The notes below the pieces were generated by a model, which ran no database searches, was not told where the DNA came from, and worked only from the letters and a program-made list of their open reading frames with translations. Below are positions 35,370 through 45,591 of a DNA stretch of 64,000 nt, piece after piece. The stretch's first letter is position 1. Each line of letters opens with the position of its first letter. The stretch comes from Drosophila miranda (lineage: Eukaryota > Arthropoda > Insecta > Diptera > Drosophilidae): NCBI RefSeq assembly GCF_003369915.1, contig NC_046677.1:16944913-17008912 (forward strand), written 5' to 3'. A program made the translations under genes and the position numbers.

Positions 35370-38300
35370 TTATAGTTTTGTGTTTCCCTTGCCCACATCA
35401 GCGTGCATCATCACCAGCGATCCCACCATGGCCACCAGTGTGCGATCCAGCCAGGTGACGGGATTCGGGTAAAGGAAACCGCCCTCGTAGAAGCCCAGAT
35501 GACCGCCATGGGCCACCTCTACATAGGCTGTATTCTGTCGTGTAACTGTAATAATAAAAAAAAAACAACAACTAAAATTAGTATTATAAACAGAAAATAT
35601 AACGAAACGAAAATTTTCCCATTACGCAGCCGGTAGGATTCGAACCTACGCTCCCAGAGGGAATCTGATTTCTAGTCAGACGCCTTAACCGCTCGGCCAC
35701 GGCTGCTTGTTGATGGGGTGGCGCAGAATGCCAACTTATGGCAGACAGAGCACACACACAACCTTGTTTTAGCTATCATTACTACGTTACACAGTACTGA
35801 ATTGTCAGTTATATTTAAAGTTTGGCGCCTAAGAGTTGTAGGCCCACTTTTTCATTGTAACTGATAAGCCGATTAAGAAGTTAGATATATATGTGTTCTA
35901 TTCGCTTACGAATTACGAATCAAAAAGATTCCATACAATGTTCTTCATATTCATATACTATTTCTGCTACTCACTTGCATACTCCTTGATGGGCAGCAAC
36001 AACTCCTCTGGTATCAATGGATCATCCTTAGCATTTATAAATATCATGGGCTTCTCTATTGTATCAAAGTAGAACAGCGAGGAGCTCCATTTGTACAGTT
36101 CCTGGATGGAGCCGAAATTATAGACCTTCCTTGTGTAGGCCTCATCCAGTTCTGGCAAAGTTGCCGCTGCAATTATTTCGCGCTCGTTCAGATTATGACG
36201 TGTCTTGACCTCATCGGAGAGCAGGATGTGGCGATGTCGCAGGATAATACTCTTCACATTCTCCGTCATAATGTATAGGTAGAAGCGTCGGAAGTTTTGC
36301 CAATTCAGCAACCATTTGGTTCCCCTAAAAAAAGGAAATTAAAGATTAGATTCGTTTAGTTCTATAATGGTAATTTCAACCCCACTCACTCTACAGCATT
36401 GTAGCCCTGGCATATGGATATGCCACCGATGACGCTGAGTGGCTTGAGCTTCTGCATCTCGCCCATGTATTTGGTGACCAGATTTCCGCCCAAACTAAAT
36501 CCGACCGCTACAATTCGACTCTGACGATACTTCTGATGTAAATTTTCCACCATGGCGGCGAAATCCTCGGTGTGGCCATAGGTAAAGATGCGTGTCGATG
36601 TAACCTGGACACTGCGCAGAGCTCCAATGTGATTCAGTACCGCACAGCGATAGCCATTGCACTGAGCCAAGTGAACAAAGGTTCGTATGTAAACCGATTC
36701 CGAGCTGTTGGCTATGCCGGGACAAATGGCCACGGTTACATCGTCTGGAAAGGGTAACCAGAGTTTATGATATGATAAGAAAATTGATAGTTGGGATAGT
36801 TGGATAGTTGGGCTTACCCTCTTGCTCGTGGAGGGGCTGGTAAAGGTCGTAGGTTAATGTGGAGCCATCACGCAGGGAGAGATAGACTCGCTCTCCCAAG
36901 GGCCACGGGCAACGTACTCGTCCTACAATGCTGTGCAAAACCGTTTGCACATGACCACTAAAGCCCCAGAGTCGCGGAGGAATATAGCTGGAAAAATTGA
37001 AGAAAATATGTTCATTTTAGAAGAAATCGGTGTAGCACTACGTATACAAAACAATCTGGATAGTAAGGTTTAGGTAAAATATATATTTCCTTTACATGGA
37101 GCTGTTAGATGTACTTTTCTATCTGCTTCGTTGGCCAATTTTGTAAGTTAACATTTGGCCGTCTAACCCACACAAGCATCGGTGGTTCAGTGGTAGAATG
37201 CTCGCCTGCCACGCGGGCGGCCCGGGTTCGATTCCCGGCCGATGCATCATGCTTTTTTGGATTTTTTGCTGTTTTTGGTTTCATTTTTTGGACCTTGACT
37301 TTGTGCAATGAATGAATGCAATTTATGTCCATGCTCTTTGCCAAATTTGATTATTTATAATCATCTTTTGATTTGTGGCCAGAATTTAGAACCATGGGGG
37401 ATTTATATACTAAAGCTAAAGAGACAAAAATAAAGCTACAAAAGATAGAATTCTAAAGCCCAAACCGCATTAGAATCAATTGAACCTAATTGAGCGACAG
37501 AGAGAGATAGAGGCGAAAGAAAGAGACGACCTGAAATCAGGGCTATTGTTGTCAGGCGTGCAAAAACGTGCAACAATTTGTGTTTCCATTGTGTGTGCCA
37601 TCTATTTCAAGTAACGCTTACCATTCAATTATTATCAATCAAAATGAAATTTTAGAGAGAGCGGTAAGGTCGGCGGAAGGGGGCGTAGCTACTCTGGGAA
37701 CATGCACAAATGTGCTCGACTCGCAATACATTTTTAATCATTTTCTATCCTGCATTTTCCCCAACTCTAATCAATTTTCATCAAATATTCATCATTTAAT
37801 TAAAAGCACATTTACATACGTTAGCACATACATATGTATGTACAGTTTTTACGGTGTCGTAAAGTATCGTAATGTTCTGGTAAAATGTCTTTGCTAGAAA
37901 CAGCTGCAATTATTTCCAGCGCTGGAAAGTTTAATGTCATCATTTCGCGACGACAGTAAAAAATAAAAGCATACATGCCAAAAGAAAACAACTAGAACAG
38001 AAAAGATAAGGTAGTTTTAGGGGACCGACACTTTAGACACCCTTGGACTGGTTTATGATTGATTTGATTTTGATTCAACTTTCGAAATATACAGTTATTC
38101 GACCGAACGCTTTTACATTTACCTTTGGCAGTTAATAAGCGTTAGACCATGTATCAGTCAGAAAAAAATACAAAATAAATCTAGGAAATCCTCTCTTCTC
38201 TGCCTAGCCAAAACACTGGCAACACCTAGCATCCCCTCTATACAAGGGTATAAAAGCGCATATGAATCATCATGTCGCACCCCTTTCAGTATTATTCACC

Positions 38301-41300
38301 TATTGTTGCTGATATTTTTTCAACCCACTGTGCCAAGGCAGCAGTTAATCAAGAGAGAGAGGGAAAGAGTGACCGAGTGGCAGAGACACCCGAGCTTTTT
38401 ACCTGAAATCATCTTCCAACCCGTTTATTCTTTTGAAAATAGAACGCGAGAATTATAAAGGTGTAGAGAGAGAGAGAGAGAGAGGGAGACCGGTGACCAA
38501 CCCATCAGTATTCTGCTTACGTAATCTTTGTTATTAAACAAAAGTCTGGGCAATGCGCCAAAGCGGGAAAAACAGGTAGCACCCGGCATCCCGCCGGCAT
38601 TTGAAAAACAATCTACATTGTACGTTCTATATATAAATGTTCAAGGGGAACTGAGAAAATTCATAGTGCAAATACATGCATAGCCGGCATTTTTGTTATC
38701 AGAAATAAATCATACCAGAATGCTTTTGTTCGTATTTCGACTATGGGCTATCGGCTATCCCTTGAGAAACTTGAGAACTTGAGAAAAAATTAACAAGAAA
38801 GCAATTTAATGGCAGTTCAACAGGTGCGAACAGGTACAGACCTCACTCATAAAGAAACGATAATTTTGTTTCCATTTCTGTTAACTTCTCATTCATATTC
38901 ATATGTATGTACATACAAATATGTATGTGCCATCTTTGAAGGGTGATACTAATATGCATTGCGCGATATTTAAAACTTAAAAATATTATTTTTAACAAAT
39001 TTTCTGTATGCGCAAAGGTTCATACATATGTACTCAAATGCTATACAAATGTGGAACGAAGAGTACTCGTAAATTCCCAAATGAAATAAAAACAAACTTT
39101 TCTGCGTGGATTCCTAGAAATACACAGATGTACACTCAAATTTTAGAAAAGCCATTCTACCACTTATAATCTTCAAAGTTTCAGGTGTTCTACGGACAGA
39201 CAAACATACATATTAAGCTAATGATTTTTTTCCGTATATTTGATAGATACGAGCGCACATTTGTACATTTCCAGTTACTCTATTCCATGGGTATTTTCTT
39301 GATGGAAAACTCCCACGCGATACCCCGCCCCATGTTGGTTGATTGATGCGGGTCATAGCGCTACGCGGTATACTCCTCGTATCGTACCGTATGCGGTTGC
39401 TAGGCGTTAGTCGTCGCTATTTTCTTAGCCCACTGCGTAATTATGGATGTGGACTTTGGTCGAGAGCTCAAGCTTATCGCGATTTCTGGCAGACACAGAG
39501 CAAATAAAAGCAAAAAATTGTCCGAAAAAGATTAAACAAAATTCCATTTACTTTTTCCGATTGGACAGCGACAGGGAAAAAGAAATGCCAAAAACATTTA
39601 CGGATTTACCAGAGATAAAACACGGGGTAAAATTTTCCAGGCGTACGCCCAAAACAGCCAACGGAAATGTTAGTCTTTCAGATACCGTTTGCAAGAAAAA
39701 TTACCTTAAAATTATATTTTATAAAACTGTTTAATATTGATAACCTATTGGCACCTTTCTATGTACACTATTCTTAGTACATATGTACTTATACATACAT
39801 ATGTATGTTAGACTGAATCTTGACTCTTCTGAGTCAGGGGTTATTACTCAAGCGATAACGTAAGCCTCAAGAAGTCTATAATTATCCGGCCGTACCATAT
39901 AAACGCATATGCCTACAATGACATTTCTCGCACAAAGTTGTGGTTACAATATTGAATACTGAAATCTGATAGTGCAAATATCTGTCAATAAAAGCAAAAG
40001 CAGAAAATCAATAAAACCGCAAAAGCAGTTGATTACATGACCGATATGTATATACTATCGCCAAAAACTTATCAGTAGAGATACTGAAAAGTTTCATTAA
40101 ATATTTAAGCGGCAAAGAACGTTGACATGTTAAATTGAGTAATTACTTTTAATGATTCATTTGGCATGTGAAAATTTTTGCCTGGGAAAGTGATGTGTTT
40201 TGTGCATTGAATAATACAGTGATGGCTCAAATTAAGAAATTGGCAATTTTCAATGAATTGTGAAATAAGAAAAAAAAATTTTGAATATATAATTTGATAG
40301 ATCTCCATAAACCAAGCACTTTTAGTTTCTGGTTGAAATTGGCTTGGGCTTTTATTGCTCTTAGTTGACTCAAAGCAATTCGGCAGCTTTAATGAATAAA
40401 AGTATACTTGGCTGACACCCAAAACCCAAGTAAAACAAATAAACAAAGAAATTTCCATTTTTTCCATTTTCAAGCGCACTTCTCAAGTATTTTACAACAT
40501 TCTATAACTAGGGTTGAGGCCAAGGGTGGTATGGGTAAAATCATTTTTAAACTTTGCTTTTGAACCTTCTATACATTTAGTATTTTCCCAAAATAGCTAT
40601 AAATATAGAAATTTCAATGAAAGGGTGTCGTTTCCCGGGCGACCACTGTACAGTTTTTTAGCATTCCCATATGTTAACAAATTGTCTTTCGCTTAACCAA
40701 ATGCTGAATGTAGTAATTTGTAGTAATTGCAGATAGTTTATTAAAAATTCGCTGAAGTGCTGGCCGCACGACAGTCGAGAGATAATTATGCTTTTCAGTT
40801 TTCCAACATTTTGGCCTGGCTGTAAGACCGATGATGGGGTGGCACAGTTAACAGCTGAGCGGAGCGGCGGTGGCGTGAGTCAGTGGATATTTATGTTGGT
40901 ACCCTTTCAGAGGATGTGACGATTTTCAAAAGATTTGGCAAAAGATCTATTGATGAGCAGCAGGATTGGAGCACTATCACATATGTTAAGAAAAAACGTT
41001 CGTACGAAAAGTCTTTTGTAGAATAACTTCTTTCTGTTTGCTTCTGATTAAATCTCAACCACATTAATGTTACCAATAAAGAACAGATGACTATATCATA
41101 CGGCTATCATAAGAAAAATGCACTGCAAGGGTACCAAATGCTTCGGTCCCATAAGATAGCCTTCATTTGATAGTGTGTTTTGATTCCGCACTCAAGAAGT
41201 GTGTATGTACATGCATAAGTGGGGAGGAAATGAGGCCTGCGTGGGCCTGTTTGACGCCCAAAGGGGCTGTATGAATATGGCGCGCTGGTATACGGTGTGC

Positions 41301-41549
41301 TGCTGGAAGTATCTCGACTTGTACTTACGGCTCTTTTAATACAGGCGCTATTTTGTAGAGGTAATCGAGGAACTGCTCGTCCAGGCACCAGACACTCGGC
41401 TTTAGGGGCTGGCTGTGCACGTTCAGGATGCGAAACAGTATGCACACGACAACGGCGACCAACGTCAGGAAGGCGGGGGACATCGTTGGTACGGAGAAGA
41501 GTTCACTTTTCCCGGAACCTGGCGGCGGCACGCCTGCCTTATCATCCAA
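35370..41549 (-). CDS. Hydr2: ABHD2-type alpha/beta hydrolase, 423 aa
   Basis: Membrane-anchored serine hydrolase of the ABHD1/2/3 group, whose members act as lipases or acylglycerol hydrolases. Five exons, joined 5' to 3': 41549-41329, 36987-36818, 36744-36390, 36324-35975, 35545-35370. All are GT-AG and phases match; the length is close to human ABHD2 (about 425 aa). An N-terminal membrane helix (FLTLVAVVVCILFRIL) comes first. Family landmarks follow: YIPPRLWGFSGHVQT, VAICPGIANSSE, RTFVHLAQCNGYRCAVLNH, the nucleophile elbow GFSLGGN (catalytic Ser), NAKDDPLIP (acid) and HGGHLGFYEGG (catalytic His). The triad is intact. Intron 1 (4.3 kb) carries a tRNA-Gly and intron 4 carries a tRNA-Ser. A Motif 1 core element on the minus strand (41751-41761) marks the likely promoter, giving a 5' UTR of about 200 nt. 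The name rests on recall of the fly orthologue. Confidence 0.9.
35625..35706 (-). tRNA. tRNA-Ser: tRNA-Ser (AGA), copy 2, inside a Hydr2 intron
   Basis: 82 nt and identical in sequence to copy 1, with the same AGA anticodon and discriminator G. A TTTT tract lies about 10 nt downstream. It sits within Hydr2 intron 4 (35546-35974) on the same strand as the host gene. The 26 bp immediately upstream of both copies differ at one position only, showing recent duplication or gene conversion. Confidence 0.97.
37176..37246 (+). tRNA. tRNA-Gly: tRNA-Gly (GCC)
   Basis: 71 nt. Acceptor arm GCATCGG/CCGATGC with discriminator A, a D arm TTCAGTGGTAGAAT, anticodon GCC at positions 33-35 in the loop, short variable arm, and a T arm GGGTTCGATTCCC. 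A T6 run follows at 37252-37257 (Pol III terminator). It lies in Hydr2 intron 1, opposite to the host strand. Confidence 0.97.
38249..38256 (+). promoter_or_regulatory. Isolated TATA box, no assigned gene
   Basis: TATAAAAG in the context GGGTATAAAAGCGC, with a TCAGTA initiator-like sequence at 38286-38291. A 44-codon frame begins at ATG 38272 (MSHPFQYY) and ends at TGA 38404-38406. That ATG is only about 23 nt after the TATA box, so it would precede a normal transcription start. No gene is claimed. Confidence 0.3.
38465..38487. repeat. (GA)n microsatellite
   Basis: About 10 AG units ending in GGGAG, in Hydr2 intron 1. Confidence 0.9.
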
Positions 41550-42756
41550 TCTCCAATTATCCGTTTGGCCTTCGTTTATGCCTCCTCTATATGTGGAAAG
41601 GCTCCGACTTGTATGTGTCGTCGATTTTATATTCTCTAAAACTTTGTTGTATTAATTTTTATTCAGCGTGGAAAGTCAACACTTTGCTGGAAACTGAATT
41701 TGATTTGAATTGTAGGGGCTCAAAATTATAATATTTTTGTTTCTTGTGCGCAGTGTGACCGATGACTTATCAATAAAATATAACGTCGGACCATCAGAAA
41801 TATACCGAAACATACCATCTCATTTAAAAAATATACCGTAAATATACTGAAGAATTCAAGTTCTATTTTACATATTCCTCGTTTTTTGATCTTCCGTGGA
41901 ATATTCTCAGCTATATAGAGCATTTAGCCCTGCCCACATAATTTTATCCGATTGTTAAATCAATTTGCTACAAGATTAACTAATTTTAAGTTTTCATCAT
42001 TATTGGACTGTTTACAAAATAAGGTTTAAACAAAAACGGTCAAACTAAATTAATTTCTTGGACCCTTTTGTCCAATACACCAGTGTAGAAACTGTGTAGA
42101 AATGCCATTTAGAGCCATGACCCGAATTCCGCGTTCCTGGAACATACAAGAAAATAATTTGAAGAGGATAAAATTAGCAAGGTGTGTGAGCTAGACATGG
42201 TTTCTAAGCTGGCAGTGTAACCGTGTCTCTCGCTTGTGTATTTCATATAAGAGATACAGAACTTATCGGCGCTTTATTTTGAAAATAAAATTAGGTGCGC
42301 GTGGTTCAAAAAGCATTTTTCCTGCATAAAGTCTAAAATTATCGTAAAGGTCTAAAAATGTATACATTATATAGGAATGCAGAAAGTATCTTCCTCCTCC
42401 TATTGAGCTGACGGATCTTCTATTCACTCTCTTTGTGGAGTTCTCCATGATCCTTCAATTCCATAACTTATCTTGAAGTAAAAATTCTCCCCCTTTTTGG
42501 ACCATCTATTTCTCTAATTTCTAGAAAATATCATTTTAGTTCAAAGGGCATAGTTTAATAAAGAATAATAATATATGTTGTGTTTTCGGTATATATATGT
42601 ATGTATATCATGAAAAAAATCTTATCCTATGTATATACCGCTAATATTCAAGCTCACGCTGGTACAAAATATAGAAACGGAAATTCTGTTATTCGGAATC
42701 CAATGAACAAAATTTTTTAATTGCAGAAATTCAAACAGAAATTCCGGCTATAAACC
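41550..42756. other. Hydr2 5' region and gkt 3' intergenic DNA
   Basis: Contains the Hydr2 5' UTR, the inverted promoter-like module (41751-41850), and then about 900 bp of AT-rich DNA leading to the gkt stop. No additional gene supported. Confidence 0.5.
41751..41850 (-). promoter_or_regulatory. Promoter module: GGTATATTT array plus Motif 1 (Hydr2 side)
   Basis: Read on the minus strand, repeated elements of the form CGGTATATTT are followed by CGGTCACACTG (41751-41761), matching the fly Motif 1 core-promoter consensus. The repeats match core Motif 6 (KTYRGTATWTTT, recalled from the published consensus). It is about 200 bp upstream of the Hydr2 start. It is 88% identical over 90 aligned bases to 45380-45469, with an extra 10 bp that holds one more partial repeat. 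Confidence 0.75.
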
Positions 42757-44719
42757 TTATCCTTGTAGGTAATCCATCAAAAATGGTTTATCATCGGGCA
42801 AGTAAGGCGTGAGGGGTACATCATAAGGCAATGGAAAGGCTGGCACCCCCTCACGATTATTTCCCAAAGGAAAAGTATCCTCGCCAGTCTGAAAAATACA
42901 ATCAATTAATGAAGAGCCAACCATTTTAGAGGGCTAAGCACGGACTGACCACAAATCTTGGGAGGAAAAGAACACCTGCCTCATAATTGGCAATTCGCAG
43001 GCAAGGCTGTAGATTCGTATTCTTGTTAAAGGAGCCCCAGGCCGCCTTAGAGAGATTCGCCGAGGTCAACACGAACCAATAGACCGACTGATCGGTCAAA
43101 TTATAACGCGTATAAGTCTTGATGTGGGGCATGGCCCGCGAGCGATAACGATCTGAGGACTTCCACTGCTGCAAATGGGCTTTGAGCCACGGCTGCTTGT
43201 CGTTGGTGTTCTTTCCATACGGCAGGCAACCGCCTCCGATCATTCCATCGTGACTGCCGGAAACGTTGTTGAAGCTCGGGTAAATCATCTTGAAGGGTGG
43301 CATCTGGCGGAGCTTTCCACCAGGAGAGGAATCCTTGCGCAGACTGTTGACAAAGTCCTGCTGTATCCAGGCCTGCACATTTGCGCCCAGGCTCCCAATG
43401 CTAGAGCTCTGGCAAACGACTGGAATGCGATCATCTATGGGAGTCGCGTGCTTGGCGAGCAGCGAGCCCAGACGGGCATGGCCCCAGGGATGACCACGGA
43501 CCGAACCCTCGCGATGGCCGCCAGGTACGGAGCCCACAAAAAAGACACTGAAGAAAGAGGGAATTTGAAAGTTAATTTAGATCCTCTTTCAAATACGATC
43601 CCTCACTTGATGGCACTGAAATCGCTCTTTCGAATCCGCGCTATCCATGGCTGCAGTTGGCTGATCTTGTACTCTACCAGATACAGCATGAGATCCTGCC
43701 TGAAACCAGTCAGACTTTCTCCTGCTGCCGTATCTGCATCCTCGGACAACGCTGGAAGAAGCGGACTTATCCAGAGGCCCTGGGTGCGATTATGCCAATC
43801 GTCCTCGTAGAGATTTGCCGTGGAGATGACCACCCGCATCGAGCCATCAGCATAACCTAGCAGCATCATCTTGGTATGGGATGTGGCAAAGGGTGTGGGC
43901 ATTTTCACACCTATGGCCGTCACCTGGGGCTTGAATTTTCCAATACCTAAAAGCTCCGGCGATTCGTCTCCATACAGAACCAACAGGGGTTTGTCCCTAG
44001 AGTATAAACCAATGATTATTTAATGGATTAAATGGTTTCAAGTAGATCTTACAGTATTCCTGCAAAGTAATAGTGTCCCAGGAGCCAGCCAATGTCCACC
44101 ATAAAATTGATTTGGACGCTGCTCTCGATCTCGCCCAGGCTTTCGTCGAGTATCTCCTGGAGGGTCACGCTCAGCGGCTCCTGGTGCGTGGGCTTCGAGT
44201 CCGTGATGGCCGTGAGGAACATATTGTAGGGAGCGGCACGCTCCAGCTTCTTTGCCATTCCTCCCTTCTCCACGACGACGGGAATGTAATCCCGGATGTT
44301 GCGCTCTGCCAGTTTCTGTTTTTTTGCCAAATTCGAGGTGTCCCTAGCAGCAGCTGAAGAGGTACTTGCATGACTGTTAAAGGAGCTAGATGAGGCAGTG
44401 TCACTGGTAGATGGAGTATTTCTAGGTGCTTGAGGCACTGCAGCAGAGGATTCCTTGGCTTTGCCAGTCCCGGCTTGGTAGGACCTTCTCCAGGAGTTTT
44501 AACTGTGTGCGAATCAGTTCTGAAGAGTACTTGTCGGGTATATCATAGTCCCCGCCTCCATTTCCCTTTTCATAAATGGCATCCACTGTAAAAAAAAAAC
44601 ATTTATAGGAATTCGAAGTCGCCAGAAATTGTGATATTCTTACAATGCGCATGGGAGAACTCGCCGAAATGTATGGGATTCTTTCTGTAGCACTTCTCGC
44701 CATATGGACATTCCTTCAT
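42757..44719 (-). CDS. gkt: Tyrosyl-DNA phosphodiesterase 1 (glaikit), frame-broken in exon 2
   Basis: Repairs stalled topoisomerase I by cleaving the 3'-phosphotyrosyl bond; nuclear. Exons 5' to 3': 44719-44644, 44585-44053, 43996-43607, 43547-42950, 42888-42757, all GT-AG. Residues 1-23 form a PAR-binding zinc finger (C4, C10, H17, H23; CPYGEKCYRKNPIHFGEFSH). The two catalytic halves of the phospholipase-D-like fold are intact: SHTKMMLLGYADGS with STANLYEDDW, and PHIKTYTRYNL with TSANLSKAAWG. The exons sum to 1729 nt, one base more than a multiple of three. The frame of exon 2 shifts between 44498 and 44422, where both frames are open (the first reads LLEKVLPSRDW, the second SSAAVPQAPRNT). 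No credible intron explains it, so it is either a sequencing/assembly indel or a damaged allele. Without the shift the protein would be about 575 aa, a normal length. Confidence 0.88.
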
Positions 44720-45379
44720 GTTGCCTAATTTGATTTAAAAAAAATGGACAAATCGAATGAAAATGGATGGAAAAACCAATTAAACGAAGCACTAATTTCC
44801 AAATTCTTAAGAAAAAACACAAGCGCGCTCAGCTGTTGCTGGCACTTTTTCGATACAAAGAAAAATAGCACAAAAACACGAAAAATCGAAAGCACAGCAA
44901 TCGTTACGTATCGCTACCAAAAATCACAGCACACTTATCGAAAACAAAAAAACAAAATCATTACGTTTTATGCTTTGACCTTTTTTGTTAAAACCTTATT
45001 TTGCAATGCAGTGCAATAGAAGAGTCCTTAAAATTTCGTAGAAATTTTATCCATCAATCGAATACAATTACGTGTTCAGGGCTGAGGTTCTTAGCTAACT
45101 AGTAATTTACAACCGAACATCAAAATCGAGGAATATGATTTCAGAGCACGATTAACCCATTGTAGACCAGTGGATATTAAAAGACACTCCACGAACATGA
45201 ACAGGAAATATATATCGTGGTCAATGAATCAGGTGAGAGGCATCTTAGTTTTTTTAAGTAACGAGGAAGGATGTGATGGATATACAAGAATTTACAAACA
45301 GTATTATTTTCCACGGCTCAACACAATTAGTTGACCAGTATAAATAGAGGGAGGTTAAGTGGGTTAAATTCGTTTTTTA
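44720..45379. other. gkt upstream region, divergent from Mad
   Basis: gkt (minus) and Mad (plus) point away from each other, with starts about 740 bp apart. Near 44826-44846 there is an E-box-like CAGCTG context, and TTATCGA/TATCG motifs at 44850-44945 resemble DRE half sites, so the gkt promoter is probably here. No coding content. Confidence 0.4.
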
Positions 45380-45469
45380 TCGGTATACTTACGGTATATT
45401 TTTAACATGAGACGGTATATTTCTGAGGGTCAGACGGTATATTTTATAGATAAATCCGCGGTCACACTG
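45380..45469 (+). promoter_or_regulatory. Promoter module: GGTATATTT array plus Motif 1 (Mad side)
   Basis: Four GGTATA elements (CGGTATACTT, CGGTATATTT, CGGTATATTT, CGGTATATTT) at roughly 12-28 bp spacing, ending in CGGTCACACTG at 45459-45469, a match to fly Motif 1. It is the inverted near-copy of 41751-41850. It sits directly upstream of a probable 5' UTR exon with a clean donor, so it most likely drives the distal Mad transcript. Confidence 0.75.
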
Positions 45470-45591
45470 GTTGTGTGTTGTGTGTGCATTTTCGTGATAA
45501 ACAATTTTTAAAAACAATTTACCCCTATTTGCAGTGCACAAATCTGATAAAAATGACGAAATAAATCAGCCGGAAGTGTTCGATTTTACGC
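45470..45591 (+). other. Probable distal 5' UTR exon of Mad
   Basis: Begins at the Motif 1 site and ends at a consensus donor (ACGC|GTGAGTAG). It has a three-codon upstream frame at 45553-45564 (ATG ACG AAA TAA) and no other coding potential. Spliced to 60397, the next useful ATG is 60546, which gives the 455-residue Mad. The pairing with Mad is inferred from strand, position and the absence of any other plus-strand gene. Confidence 0.5.

Larger units (their letters stand above)
36988..41328 (-). other. Hydr2 intron 1 with tRNA-Gly and AT-rich DNA
   Basis: 4.3 kb. Besides the tRNA-Gly it has a (GA)n tract at 38465-38487, an isolated TATA box at 38249-38256, and repeated ACATATGTAT palindromes near 37831, 38904 and 39790. 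Apparent frames such as 39447-39734 and 40105-40479 show no protein features. Confidence 0.55.

Noticed and set aside
42211..42222. Second Motif 1-like sequence (CAGTGTAACCG) near gkt
   Set aside because: One mismatch in the invariant core, no adjacent GGTATATTT array, and it lies downstream of gkt.
43175..43810. 211-codon plus-strand frame opposite gkt exons
   Set aside because: Antisense shadow of the catalytic gkt exons, whose motifs are on the minus strand.
44422..44580. A small intron to repair the gkt frame
   Set aside because: GT-AG pairs that fix the frame are either shorter than fly introns (28-46 nt) or use very poor donors and remove the YSSELIRTQLKLLEKVL segment.
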